64,000 nt of DNA from Euryarchaeota archaeon UBA605 (GTDB taxonomy: Archaea; Thermoplasmatota; Poseidoniia; Poseidoniales; Thalassarchaeaceae), in NCBI GenBank assembly GCA_002504905.1, contig DATY01000019.1, positions 1 to 64,000 of the forward strand, read 5' to 3'. The notes below the pieces were generated by a model. The model searched no databases and had not been told where the DNA came from. It was given only the letters and a program-made list of their open reading frames with translations. Below, piece by piece: positions 1-11,000 of this stretch. Made by a program: the position numbers and the translations under genes. Position 1 is the stretch's first letter; the number at the start of each line of letters is the position of its first letter.

Positions 1-1
1 T

Positions 2-46
2 ATAGTGCATGAAAATTATGAATCTGCCGGCGATATACTGATGTGA
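2..46 (+). CDS. C-terminal end of an upstream gene (partial)
   Basis: An open frame enters from the left edge and reads IVHENYESAGDILM before a TGA at 44-46. The TGA overlaps the GTG start of the next gene (GTGA at 43-46), the usual arrangement of translationally coupled genes, and that is the main reason to think the frame is coding. Only 14 residues are visible, so no function can be given. Confidence 0.45.
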   Translation: MVHENYESAGDILM

Positions 47-2073
47 GTATACCCTCTCGATGGCTTGTGAAATACTTTAGTCAAACGAAAATTGTAGCTA
101 CAATCTGCGTAATTCTTATGTTTTCGATGATTTATCCAGTTGATGATAAACAACCTCTTCTGAATGAAGAAATAATTATCAAAAATCAATTGGGAGGAGG
201 TGGAGGTAGTCTTGAAGAGAGATGTAGTTCTATTACTTTCGAAGATATTCTACCTTACACTCATGCACATTTTGATATTGTTGTTGATGATGACTGGGAC
301 TCAGCTGAAGTTAAAGCCAGAGCATGGATTAATGGTACCAGTGTTGATTTATTGAGAGAGAAACTTGATTCATATCTGGAAGAATTATATCCTAGTGGAG
401 GAGATGGTTGGATTTCGACTGATGAAAAATCAGCAGTAGAAGCAGTGGCCTCAGAATGTATAGAATATGCGATGACTAGGATTGGTTTGAGAGAGTCGAC
501 ACCTCATAGAGGGGGAGTTGGTCTAGATTGGAAGAATGCTACTTGGCAAGATAATGGAGTAATTATTGAAGAATGGAATTTAGTCCCCTCTAATCATGCG
601 GATATCAGAGATTGTACAACAATTGGATCCAGTAATGATTGTGTCGAAGTACCAGTATTCCCTAATTCTGAAAGAGATTGTGATACTCTTATTGAGGCCT
701 CAGAAGGTATCGATGAGTGTAGACTTGAACTTTGGATGAATGCTACAATGGTAATTCCAAGTATGGATGAAGGAGAGGAATTTACAATGGTATTCAATGC
801 TTCGAATATGACTAATGCAGTTTTGGATTTTACATTTCCGATTAGTCCAGATTTGAGATTGGACATGTGGGAGGAATGTGAAGGAAGAGATGTAGAATTT
901 GAACCATCGACTCAAGAAGATGCCCCTCTTAGGGGAACCTGTATCGGAGATGGTTCATCATCCTATATTTTTGAGAATACTGAAGAGGAAGGAGTCAAAT
1001 TTATTCTAATGCCTCACAGAAGTACAGACTTATGGCCAAGTGGAGAAGACCTTTTTATTGATTTTACTACCGCCCCTATTCCAATTAATAATCCCCCTTC
1101 TTGGTCAGAAAATGCACCATTAAATGGGTCTTGGTTTCCTTCATTAGAAAGTGGACAAATAATTTGGGCTGATTGGAATAGTATTTCTTCATGGTTTATC
1201 GATGAAAAACCTATTTCACAATTGGAAATAAATTGTAATTCTGAATCTTCGGCAAATATTCAGCAGTTGTCTGACAAATCTTTTTCTGGGAATATAAATT
1301 TTGGCCAGGATATACAAATCCAATGTGAATCAGTTGATGATTTAGGACAAAGTTCTGGAATTAGAACTTGGAACTTGGGTGTACCTATTTCTCTAGTAAC
1401 ATCATCAGAAAATTTATTGAATCCTCACCCAATAGATGTACAAATTAACGAAAATTGGCCAGATTTAATATTAGAATACACATTTACCCAATCTCAAAAT
1501 ATCAATACCGAAAATATCGAATCATTAACTATATCTTCCGATGAGACTATTCTAATTAGTTCCAGTGGAATGATTCCTGGCCCAGTAGATTTATGGATAG
1601 GAATTAATGGTAATGAAATATTTCCTACAGAAAAGATATTTTCTCTTGGTATTACTAAAGAAAGTTCGCCACCTATGATTAGCATTACAGAATATGGTTG
1701 GGAAGTAGATATTTGGCAAGCTCAAGGACAGTTTAGCGATCCTGATGGAGAAGATGTGCAATTTTCTTTATCAGTGAATGGTTTATCCGCAGGAAGTATT
1801 TCAGTTTCTGGAAATTCATGGAGTACGCCAATGATAAATTTTGGATTGTGGGATGAAGGTGAGCATGAAGTAAAAATTATCGGTTGTGATACATCTTCAA
1901 AGTGTAACGAAGTACTACTTACAGTGAATAATACGCACTTATTTGAGTCAGATTTACTTGAGCCTGTTGATACTGTTGATGATTCAGAAACAGGATTATT
2001 ACCGGGTTTTTCTATGATCTTGACTCTCATGTCATTAACTATCGGTCTCATATACTCAACCCGACGCGATTAG
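43..2073 (+). CDS. Secreted, C-terminally anchored surface protein
   Basis: The product has 676 residues. A hydrophobic N-terminal segment (about residues 12-32) looks like a signal peptide or anchor. The long middle part is acidic, Cys-containing and rich in N-x-S/T sites, with a cadherin/PKD-like stretch near the end (FSDPDGEDVQF, about residue 565). The C-terminus reads LLPGF, then a hydrophobic segment and TRRD (about 652-676), resembling the PGF-CTERM plan of motif, membrane helix and basic end. The start is GTG at 43, overlapping the upstream stop. It is followed after 3 bases by the Gar1-like gene on the same strand. I recognise no enzyme domain; an extracellular binding or structural role is inference only. 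Confidence 0.8.
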   Translation: MSIPSRWLVKYFSQTKIVATICVILMFSMIYPVDDKQPLLNEEIIIKNQLGGGGGSLEERCSSITFEDILPYTHAHFDIVVDDDWDSAEVKARAWINGTSVDLLREKLDSYLEELYPSGGDGWISTDEKSAVEAVASECIEYAMTRIGLRESTPHRGGVGLDWKNATWQDNGVIIEEWNLVPSNHADIRDCTTIGSSNDCVEVPVFPNSERDCDTLIEASEGIDECRLELWMNATMVIPSMDEGEEFTMVFNASNMTNAVLDFTFPISPDLRLDMWEECEGRDVEFEPSTQEDAPLRGTCIGDGSSSYIFENTEEEGVKFILMPHRSTDLWPSGEDLFIDFTTAPIPINNPPSWSENAPLNGSWFPSLESGQIIWADWNSISSWFIDEKPISQLEINCNSESSANIQQLSDKSFSGNINFGQDIQIQCESVDDLGQSSGIRTWNLGVPISLVTSSENLLNPHPIDVQINENWPDLILEYTFTQSQNINTENIESLTISSDETILISSSGMIPGPVDLWIGINGNEIFPTEKIFSLGITKESSPPMISITEYGWEVDIWQAQGQFSDPDGEDVQFSLSVNGLSAGSISVSGNSWSTPMINFGLWDEGEHEVKIIGCDTSSKCNEVLLTVNNTHLFESDLLEPVDTVDDSETGLLPGFSMILTLMSLTIGLIYSTRRD

Positions 2074-2076
2074 TAC

Positions 2077-2691
2077 ATGAGTTTCTCCGGGAATGTTATT
2101 CGAGAATCCCATGAGGGGGGGCTACTGGTAGAGTTTGAAGGTAGGGCTCCCGGACTATATACAGGAATTAGAATAGTAGGTGGAAAATTTCTAGGTAGGG
2201 TAGACTCAGTGATAGGCCCTGTAGACAGTGCTTACATTCACATCAAACCTTTAGCCGAAAATTTGGTGATAGGAAATACAATTGGTTCTCCAGTAGAAAT
2301 TGCTCCAAGAGATCGAAGGCCCCGTAATGATAGAGGAAGAAGAGATAACAAAAAGACTCGTAGTAATCAACGAAGAAATGATAGAAGTAATGAACCAAAT
2401 ATGAAACCTGGAGATTGGATATGTCCTAAGTGTAAAAATCATAACTTTGCAAGCAAAAATTTCTGTAATCGCTCAAATTGTGATGTGAGGAAGCCCGGAA
2501 GTTCAGGAGAAAATAAAGGTAGAAGAAATACTCCTGCCAGAACCAGAAGACCTGATCGAAGAAGTGATAATAACAGCGCAGGTAGAAATACAAATCGCAG
2601 ACAGACAAAACGTCAGTCTAGAACCAGAAGTGGCAATAGCAAGCATAGTAATAATTCTAGGAATAATAAAAAGTTCAATTCTAGAAGATAA
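2077..2691 (+). CDS. Gar1-like H/ACA RNP protein fused to a RanBP2-type zinc finger
   Basis: Residues 1-75 form a small beta-barrel-like domain with the Gar1 pattern (GKFLGRVDSVIGPVDSAYIHI), as in the archaeal H/ACA pseudouridylation protein Gar1. A basic linker follows, then GDWICPKCKNHNF and a second Cys pair: W114, C116, C119, N123, C130, C135. This is a RanBP2-like zinc finger (C-x2-C-x10-C-x4-C), a family known to bind single-stranded RNA or protein. Residues 140-204 are low-complexity Arg/Asn/Ser-rich, as in RNA-binding tails. Ordinary archaeal Gar1 is only about 70-100 residues, so the extension is unusual. A role in RNA modification or RNP assembly is inferred from the Gar1 domain. 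The start ATG lies 3 bases after the previous stop. Confidence 0.72.
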   Translation: MSFSGNVIRESHEGGLLVEFEGRAPGLYTGIRIVGGKFLGRVDSVIGPVDSAYIHIKPLAENLVIGNTIGSPVEIAPRDRRPRNDRGRRDNKKTRSNQRRNDRSNEPNMKPGDWICPKCKNHNFASKNFCNRSNCDVRKPGSSGENKGRRNTPARTRRPDRRSDNNSAGRNTNRRQTKRQSRTRSGNSKHSNNSRNNKKFNSRR

Positions 2692-2754
2692 TTTAGAATT
2701 AAAGAGAACCTTTCATACCCGAGGATTAATTTCTAAGAACTATTACGGGTGTTT

Positions 2755-3738
2755 ATGGTTAAGGGTGTGGAAGAGATTTGGCTTGCTGCATTGGATTCTA
2801 GAGAGAAAGGAGACTTTGATGAAGCAATTAGTCTAGCTAAAGAAGTGGTCGAAATCGAGGAGGAAAATGCAGAAGCTTGGATGGCTATTGCTATGTGGTC
2901 ACTACCTCCACCTACTAGGGGGAAGCCTATTCAACCATCATTACAGCAATCAGCCAAGTCTATCTCCGCTCTAAAAAAAGTAATTCTACACGAGCCTGAG
3001 AACTTAGAAGCATGGAATTTTGGAGGAAGAATTCTACTAGACCATTTAGGAATGCTTGAAGATGCTCTACAATGGTGGGAAGAATGTAGAGTACAATTTC
3101 CAAAAAATGTAACACCGATATTAGAACAAATTGCTGTACTAGTTAGATTAGGTTTGTACGAGGAATGTGCAGAAAGACTTGTAGAATTAAATGATGAAGG
3201 AATGGATGAGCCGACAAGTCAACAAGCCATGAGGATGCAAGGAGTCAAGGGAATGGTAGATAGAGCCTCAAAGATGGAAAAGGAAGAAATATTTAAGCCT
3301 CAAGATCCAAATCATCCAAGATGGGAAATAATTGAAAAAATGAAAAAAGTGAAACCACTATCTTCAACTTTCTGGTTGGTAGCTTTCATAGCACCTATTG
3401 TATTTATCTTTGGAAGTTTTGCTATGACGTTTTTAGGAGGGACTATGTTTGGTTTCATACTAGTTTTTCTTTTGATTTTAGCAGCCTTTGGAATTTTGAC
3501 TAGATTATCTATGGGTCTTTTACAATCAAGAAATCGGCATGCATTAGATGTCGATAGAGCCATTGATTATGAAACATCATCGGGCAAGTTATGTATTCCA
3601 GAAACAATAAGAGGAAGTGTTGTGTATAATTCAATGCTGAAAAATAGAAGTCCAGCAGTAATCGAGAGACTTGAGATACTTATCGATTCAGGTGAGAAAA
3701 TCAATCCGAAATATCAGCCTAAATTACCGAATTGGTAA
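2755..3738 (+). CDS. TPR-containing membrane protein
   Basis: About 327 residues. The first 150 residues carry helical repeats with TPR features (ALDSREKGDFDEAISLAKEV; AWNFGGRILLDHLGMLEDAL), suggesting protein-protein contacts. Two hydrophobic helices follow at about 203-253 (FWLVAFIAPIVFIFGSFAM and GFILVFLLILAAFGILT), then a roughly 70-residue soluble tail. I chose the ATG at 2755 over the in-frame GTG at 2749. It is likely a membrane-tethered scaffold or assembly factor, but no specific function is recognisable. It lies downstream of the Gar1-like gene on the same strand. Confidence 0.75.
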   Translation: MVKGVEEIWLAALDSREKGDFDEAISLAKEVVEIEEENAEAWMAIAMWSLPPPTRGKPIQPSLQQSAKSISALKKVILHEPENLEAWNFGGRILLDHLGMLEDALQWWEECRVQFPKNVTPILEQIAVLVRLGLYEECAERLVELNDEGMDEPTSQQAMRMQGVKGMVDRASKMEKEEIFKPQDPNHPRWEIIEKMKKVKPLSSTFWLVAFIAPIVFIFGSFAMTFLGGTMFGFILVFLLILAAFGILTRLSMGLLQSRNRHALDVDRAIDYETSSGKLCIPETIRGSVVYNSMLKNRSPAVIERLEILIDSGEKINPKYQPKLPNW

Positions 3739-3753
3739 AAATATATTTCTGAA

Positions 3754-5031
3754 TTATGTGCCTGCACTATAATCTGTTGAATATGCTATTTGGTCATCAG
3801 TTAATTCATCGATAGTTATTCCAGTAGTTGAAAGTTTCAGCGAGGCCAATTCACTATCTTGTTCTTTGGTAATGTCATAGACTGAATTAGAATAAGATGT
3901 TCCCTCTTTAGCCAACCTGCATAAAGCAAGAAATTGATTTGCAAATGACATATCCATTACTTCACTAGGATGACCTTCAGCAGCTGCTAGATTAACTAAA
4001 CGCCCTCTAGCAAGCAAATGAATTGTTCTTCCATCTTTCAGATGAAATGCTTCATTATTATCCCTGATAGTATAAACATCCTTAGCTCGATCTTCCAGAT
4101 CAGGAATATTAATTTCACAGTCATAATGTCCGGTATTACAAATTATTGCACCTTCTTTCATTAAGTCAAAGTGTCTACCTACTATCACATCTTTCATTCC
4201 TGTTGCAGTACAAAAAATTTCTCCAATTTGTGCTGCATCATCCATTTTCATGACTCTAAATCCATCCATTGTTGCCTTCAATGCGCAGATTGGATCTATT
4301 TCTGTAACTATAACGTTGGCTCCCAATCCACGTGCCCTAATTGCTAGGCCTCTACCGCAATGACCATACCCCGCGACAACGAACACTTTTCCAGCTAAGA
4401 GGACGCTGGTTGATCTAATTATACCATCAATAGTAGATTGCCCTGTACCATGGACATTGTCAAAATCCCATTTAGTCTCTGCATCATTAACTGCGATTAC
4501 GGGGTATAATAATTCTCCAGCATCTGCCATAGCTCTGAGCCTATGAACTCCGGTTGTTGTTTCCTCAGTACCTCCTATTATTCCACTCGACAATTCAGGA
4601 AACTTACTGTGAACTCTGTAAATTAAATCAGCACCGTCATCTAGAGTTAAAGTGGGTTTAAAATCCAGTGTGCGGTCAATACAATCATAGAAACCCTGGT
4701 TGTCCTGACCATACCAAGCATGCACTCCATATCCTTCTCTGGCTAACCAAGCGGCTACATCATCTTGAGTAGATAAAGGATTACATCCTGACCAAGAAAT
4801 TTCTGCTCCAGCAGCAACTATTGTTTCAATGAGAATAGCTGTTTCTTTGGTTACATGTAGGCATCCAGAGACTCTTTGCCCCTCAAGAGGTTTCTCAGTT
4901 TCTGCTTTCTTCCTTAGGGCTGCTAAAGCGGGCATTCTACTTCTTGCCCAAGCGACCCTTTTTTCTCCTGCATCAGCCAATGAAATATCAGCAACAGTGT
5001 ATGAACCCGATGTATCCATGATACAATGCAT
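3754..5031 (-). CDS. ahcY: Adenosylhomocysteinase
   Basis: S-adenosylhomocysteine hydrolase makes homocysteine and adenosine from SAH, the by-product of all SAM-dependent methylations. Recognised from the N-terminal substrate domain (SGCNPLSTQDDVAAWL), the Rossmann NAD site (VFVVAGYGHCGRGLA), VTEIDPICALKA, ICNTGHYDCEI and the C-terminal YSTDYSAGT, near the family's conserved C-terminal Tyr. At about 425 residues it is the compact archaeal/Thermotoga-type enzyme. The frame opens at TTG 5049, but ATG at 5031 is a better start; ATG 5019 is also possible. The C-terminus lies 15 bases from the convergent TPR gene. It is preceded on the same strand by the giant surface protein, with no obvious functional link. 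Confidence 0.96.
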   Translation of the reverse strand: MHCIMDTSGSYTVADISLADAGEKRVAWARSRMPALAALRKKAETEKPLEGQRVSGCLHVTKETAILIETIVAAGAEISWSGCNPLSTQDDVAAWLAREGYGVHAWYGQDNQGFYDCIDRTLDFKPTLTLDDGADLIYRVHSKFPELSSGIIGGTEETTTGVHRLRAMADAGELLYPVIAVNDAETKWDFDNVHGTGQSTIDGIIRSTSVLLAGKVFVVAGYGHCGRGLAIRARGLGANVIVTEIDPICALKATMDGFRVMKMDDAAQIGEIFCTATGMKDVIVGRHFDLMKEGAIICNTGHYDCEINIPDLEDRAKDVYTIRDNNEAFHLKDGRTIHLLARGRLVNLAAAEGHPSEVMDMSFANQFLALCRLAKEGTSYSNSVYDITKEQDSELASLKLSTTGITIDELTDDQIAYSTDYSAGT

Positions 5032-5089
5032 CCGCACCGTGTTATTCAAGGTACGTTTTATCGCACCCCACTATTGGACTAAGTTTACG

Positions 5090-8000
5090 TCAATTTTTGC
5101 CATTTTGTTGGGCATAGTAAGAAGCATAGTATTGCTCAGCATATTGCCGAGCAGTCTGCTCGTCATATCCTGATGCCACCATCTGTTGGACATATGCTTC
5201 AACAGGGTCCATTTGTTCAACTCCACCGAATTGTTCAACTACATCATCATCTGAATCATTACCACCTCTCTTTAGTAATAATGTGACTCCGACAATTGCT
5301 AATACAGCTATTAGTCCTCCGACCCCTAGTAATACTGGGCTAATTCCGCCACTCTCACTAGAACTACAACTTGAATCACTAGGATCAATTTCACAAATAT
5401 CCTTAGGAAGTAAATTTATAACCATTTCTTCAGATAAGGTATACCTAGTTCCATCACCCTCGGTGATTCTGAAATATAGTGTTGCTTGCTGACCACTGAT
5501 CGAGTATAAATCAGATATATCTAGCGTCATCGAGAATCCACTGCCGTCACCCAATCCCTCTGAAACATTATACTTACCAATTGTTTTCTGTGTAATCTTC
5601 TGTGTAGGAGTATAGTCTAAGATAAGAGGATTCAGTGATACCTCAATCTTAACGTCACTATTCTCTGCACCACCTAAAATACTACCAACAATTGTTACAT
5701 CATCTCCAGATTGGGAATCACTTGGACGAGGGGATGAGAAAACCCATACTGGTTCTTCATCTCCATCATTTTCACCTACAACTATGAAGTACATTCGATA
5801 CTTATTTTGTGTTTGTTTACCAGCCTTGTCATAAACAATTAATTCTACACGTACATCTTTTTCAATAGTTGGACTCGCAGTTATATTACGGAAAGTATAA
5901 CTCCATTCATCAGTAACAGCTGCGGGATTCTGCCATACATGTTGTTCGTCACTAAATTCTCCTACAGGCATATCATTAATCACTCTCCACTCGTATAGAG
6001 CGATTCCAGTTTCTCCTTCAGGAGCGTCTGGATCACTACTATTCTCGCCTGTGAACTTAACAGTAGTTTCTCCAGTATCAGATAGTCTTACTCTGTAAAC
6101 TGGCCAGTCAACTCCTGCAATAGGCTTCGTTCCATCACGAGTAATAAATTCTGATGTATCATCATCATGAACAATAGTTGCCGCTGAAATTGGATAGAAG
6201 TCATCTGCAAGAGTATCATTTGTAATCAGACGGATGTAGGTAATTCTAGTATGACCAGCATCATCATGTAAGTATAGAGTTAGTAACCACTCTGCACCTA
6301 TTCTACATGGCTCATCATCTTCACCTACGGCACAGAATGAACCCATAGTAGGGATTGACGGATTGAGTTGATTAGTGTGACTAACTAAGCCTGCATCTAA
6401 TACTGCTCCGTCCCAACCAGTTACTGAATCATTATTTCCAGATTCAAGATCCCAATCTGCAATTAGTCCTTCAACTTCTGAGGTATAAGTAAATTCTAGA
6501 TCTGCATTACTCTTGATATATTTATCACGATAAGCACCCGTTGTCGGGTTGATATCAACCGATTCACCATTGATAATCAAATCGAAATCAGTTCCTGCAA
6601 TGCCGAAATCTAAAGGATATGGGGTTAAATGATAAGAAAGCATATTTGATAGGAGAGGAATATTTTCTCCGCCATAAGACTCTGATACACTTGGATTCTC
6701 GACGTCAACAGTGGTTACAATTAATCCTCCTGCTCCCTTATTACACACTGACATCAAAGAATGACCTTGTACAGTATCTCTCATTAGCGTATGGAAAGTC
6801 CCCCCAGTAACACTTATTCTACCACCACAAGTAGCTGGTATCTGATTTTGTTGAACTTGTGAAGCAACATCAATTCCTGAAAGTGCCACATAATCTCCCG
6901 CATGAATTACTGAAAAGGTCACCTTATCAATTCCTTTCAGGATAGGGTGGTAAGGGTCATCTATTGACAGATCATCATAATTAATTCTATTATCAGTGGT
7001 AAAGTTGTACTGATTTCTGTCTTTGATTGCCATATCAAAAATCAATCTACCGGGGTCATACTCATTTTGATAAGGTCCTAAATGCATCTGAACTGTTCCT
7101 CCGTCAACCATGAAATTTTCTAAAACATCTACTACACTTAATCCATCACTCTCTCTTGTAGTATCCATAATCTCATAATAATCTCCGTAAACCACATTGT
7201 AATCAGTTTGCCAAGGAAGTAGAACTTTATTGTAATGTTCTATCCAATCTGGAGTTGCATAAGTGTCCCAATCACTCACTCTAAGTTGCGTGTAAGTCAT
7301 ATTCATTGCATCGAGATCATTCTTTACTTGTTGGAGACGATTCTGGTCAGTAGGATTGGAAAGTATAGCAACATCAACTTGATCATAGAATTGAATGACG
7401 AAGAAACGCTCATTGCCAGAACTATTACCGTCTTCTGTGAAATTGGCAAAGAAACTAATATTGTAAGTATGTCCATCATACCAAGACGAATAAGGGGCAG
7501 TCCAATTCGCCCAAGAACGTTCATGAGGGACTAAATCAAATGGGCCATTATCTGAGTTTTCTTCATACACAGTTTGGCCTGTATCTTCATCGACAATCTT
7601 CATTGTTAATTGATATTCAGCCTCTATAACTCCATTTAACAATGGCAAAACAAAATCATGTGAAGAAGAACCATAAGCGCCAAACTCATCTTTGTTTGTT
7701 GTATATACACAAGCATATGTGATATCTGTTGTACAATCAAGAATATCTGGCTGCATAAGAGTAATATCTGCACTTGCAATACTGAACATAATTGTAGTAT
7801 AATTGTTGGCTAAATTTACTTCAGATTCATTGTACCATTTCTGTAAAGGATCAGTATTATCGAATAATGTCTTAACATCAATTCGATATATCCCACTCTG
7901 GAAATCGTGATTCGCAATGGTAACAACCTGTTTCTCAGAAGCATCCATTCCATTGACATCGATTGTATATGTTCCATCATCTTCAAATGTAAATTCTTCA

Positions 8001-11000
8001 ATTCTGATATTATCGATTGCGAAACCAGCAGAACCTGCATTTCCATTTACTCCGTCATCATTAGATAAAAATCTCCAAGTTAGAGTGACTTCGGAACCTG
8101 ATAAGGAGGTACATTCATCAGCCCACTCAAAAGTATTTTCGCTACTTTGATTCTGTAGGAAAATATTTGACATATCTACAGTTACTGACTTTACTATTTG
8201 TTCAGAGTCAAACCAAACTACAGAATTATATCTATCTGAAAAGTCACCAAAGTACTCTACTTCGTCATACCCATTCCCATCGAAGTCTTCACAACTATCA
8301 AATGGCCTAGGACCGTTTTCATTCAAATCAGTCCAACTTCCAAAGATAATTCCATTGAAGTTTTCTCCATTCTTAGTCCATGAAACTTCTAGTTGAGCTG
8401 CGTCCCTAATCGCAAGAATATTTCCATTACTGTCTTTCAAGTAATCACCTTCAGCAAAATAATCAAAGGTTAGATATGTGAAGTCAGCACCTTCAGCACC
8501 AACTGGAATATTTGGAATTGTCAGTGTCTCATTCCAATTATCACCATAACCGGTATCTGGATGTCCGAGCCAGTAAGCATGATTATTGAAGACACCTTGA
8601 TTTTGAGGGAGCATCCCATTAGATCCACTTGAGTCATCAATACGGCTACCATTATCATTCCCATCATCTTCCCAAATTTGATCGGCTGGATTACCAAATG
8701 AGAAATCTTCAATTGCTACTAAGTCAGGTAAGGCATTTCTAACCTTAGCCTCAACTTGGAAGTCAGTAACAGTGTTACCATAATTCTGAACCTTGACATT
8801 AATATCTCTGGGTCCAGATGCATACCTTACGCCATTTTCTAAATCAACCCAGGCTTCTTCAGCAACTCCTGGATCGTATAAATTATCAACAGTGAGTTGG
8901 AACTTTACCTCATCATTTGTTGCATCGGCATTATCAAATCCAGTAGGATCTTCTAAGGATGTAGAAATGTAGTATGTCTTATTATCAATGAAATTAGAGG
9001 TTAACGAAACTTCACGTATAGCTCCGGCACCTAGATTAGTGAATGAGAGTTCTTGACTAACTAAAGCTTCAGTACCGAAGTTTACATCTCTCTTCCGGAT
9101 TGATATATTATCAAAAGCAAAACCATCTAATCCGTTATCCTTAGATGCACCTGTAGGCCCTACTGAACCTTCTAAGCCGCTCCTAAATCTAAATCTAATA
9201 TCGATTATTTCACCCGCATAAGGAGTCAAATCAATAGAATTAATTTTCTCTTCATCGGGAGAATCAGAGCCATCTTCAGTGAAATTTAACCAACCAGTTA
9301 CAGTCTCACTAGAAATATCTCCATTGTATGTATTATATTCAGGATCTACCCCCTGATATAATAGACGGAAATAACGATCGTTATCCCAACCACCAGCAAA
9401 GAATACTTGTTCCCAACCACTTCCATCACTCCAAACTTCAATGCTGCATGAATCTTCATATAACCAACGTTCAACGACATCAAACTGCTCTGCTAAATAT
9501 AGTTGGAAGAAGGAGGCACTACACATTGCCCACATATCAAGATAAGCTGCATCTGCACCTGTCAAGTCAACGTTTTGAAGAATTACTGCTTCATCTTGAT
9601 GATTGTAATATCCTGAATCTGTTTCATTCTGGCCGCCTTGATAATCAAGTCCAGCCCAATAATAGTTTGTTGGATTAGAATCTGCTTCATACCATGAAGC
9701 ATTTTGTCCTGCTGTAGAACCTGTTTCTACATGCCAAGAAGAGTCTCCTTCATCATATTCTCCAGTGTAAGAGAACTTTTCCCAGGCACATGAATTACAT
9801 CCTGACTTGTCCTCATTTCCATCGAAATCATTTGAATAAACTATAGTATCAGTTCCACCTAATACTTCTTTGACCTCCAGATTAACGTCTACGCTACCTG
9901 ATATAGGATTCAAACCTGTATTCTTAATTGTTACATTTACAAACCTATTTCCCTCACCAAGTTGTGCGTCTCCAGTTGCTGGATTATAGGATACCGGGGC
10001 CACAGTAACTTCTGTAATTCCTACATCTTCATTGTCCAAAGATAATACTGAAAGGAAGTCTCCTGCACCAGGCCATCCCTGTGTATCAAGCCACATAGCA
10101 TTGTTAGCGAAACGATAAGCGTAATCTCGTTGACCGATTACAATTTCGAATGCACTATCATCTCCACCTTGTAACTGTCCTGGCTGAGCCATAGTAGGTC
10201 TTCTTCCAACATCAAAAGACAGTGCTGGCAAATAACCGGGTCCATTTGGATTTGCAAGAATTATTTCTACAGAATTTATTTCTCTAAGATTATCTAACAA
10301 TAGGAAAGTCTGATTTTGAGATGTAGAATCTTGAATTCTCGTCAAAGTTAATTCAGTTGGTACGAAGAAGTCGTACTCACCATCTTGATTAACATCTTCA
10401 ATAGTAATTGATGCACCTTTAAAATCTCCTAGGTAAGCATAATTCTGTGTAGTCCAAGATGTTCCAGAACCAAATGCGTAAGAGATATTGCCAGTTAATC
10501 CATCGACAGCAGCAATTAAGTCAATTTCACCGTTGCCATCAGTATCTTTGATATCAAAACCATAGAGAGGTTCGTTATGCTCTGCATCGAGTTTGAATTC
10601 ATGAACTCCTTGAGCTCCAGGTGTTAATGGATTAGGGAATGTTCCTTGCAAACAATCGTACTCCAATACAGTTACATTGTCATAGTGACCAACGGATACA
10701 CCCACTCCAGTATTGAATGGGGGAGTTCTTAGAAGCCAAATATCAAGATCTTCACAATCGCCAATTCCTCCACCACCAGGGAATCCACCGCCAGTGACAG
10801 TCTCACCGAAGTGCCCTAAAATCATGTTTGTGTATAGGCCAGTCGTTAGAGGGACTGCAAGTGTTTGTTGTGAAGTCAGAAGAGTTGGGTCAGGGCCTTT
10901 GTAAACCTGAATATATTGGTTAGTCGCGGTTGCATCTCTAACAACCATCACAATATCTGCATTTCCATCTCCATCAATATCTGCTACATCCATATCTGCG

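Noticed and set aside
2564..2836. Open frame across the end of the Gar1-like gene and the start of the TPR gene
   Set aside because: It runs out of phase through two well-supported genes, has low-quality composition and no recognisable domain.
7235..7534. Plus-strand frame of 99 codons inside the giant surface gene
   Set aside because: The opposite strand holds a continuous, domain-bearing frame; this is a shadow.
9328..9678. Plus-strand frame of 116 codons inside the giant surface gene
   Set aside because: Shadow of the jelly-roll domain; rich in His/Asn from the antisense of Asp-rich coding sequence, no motifs.
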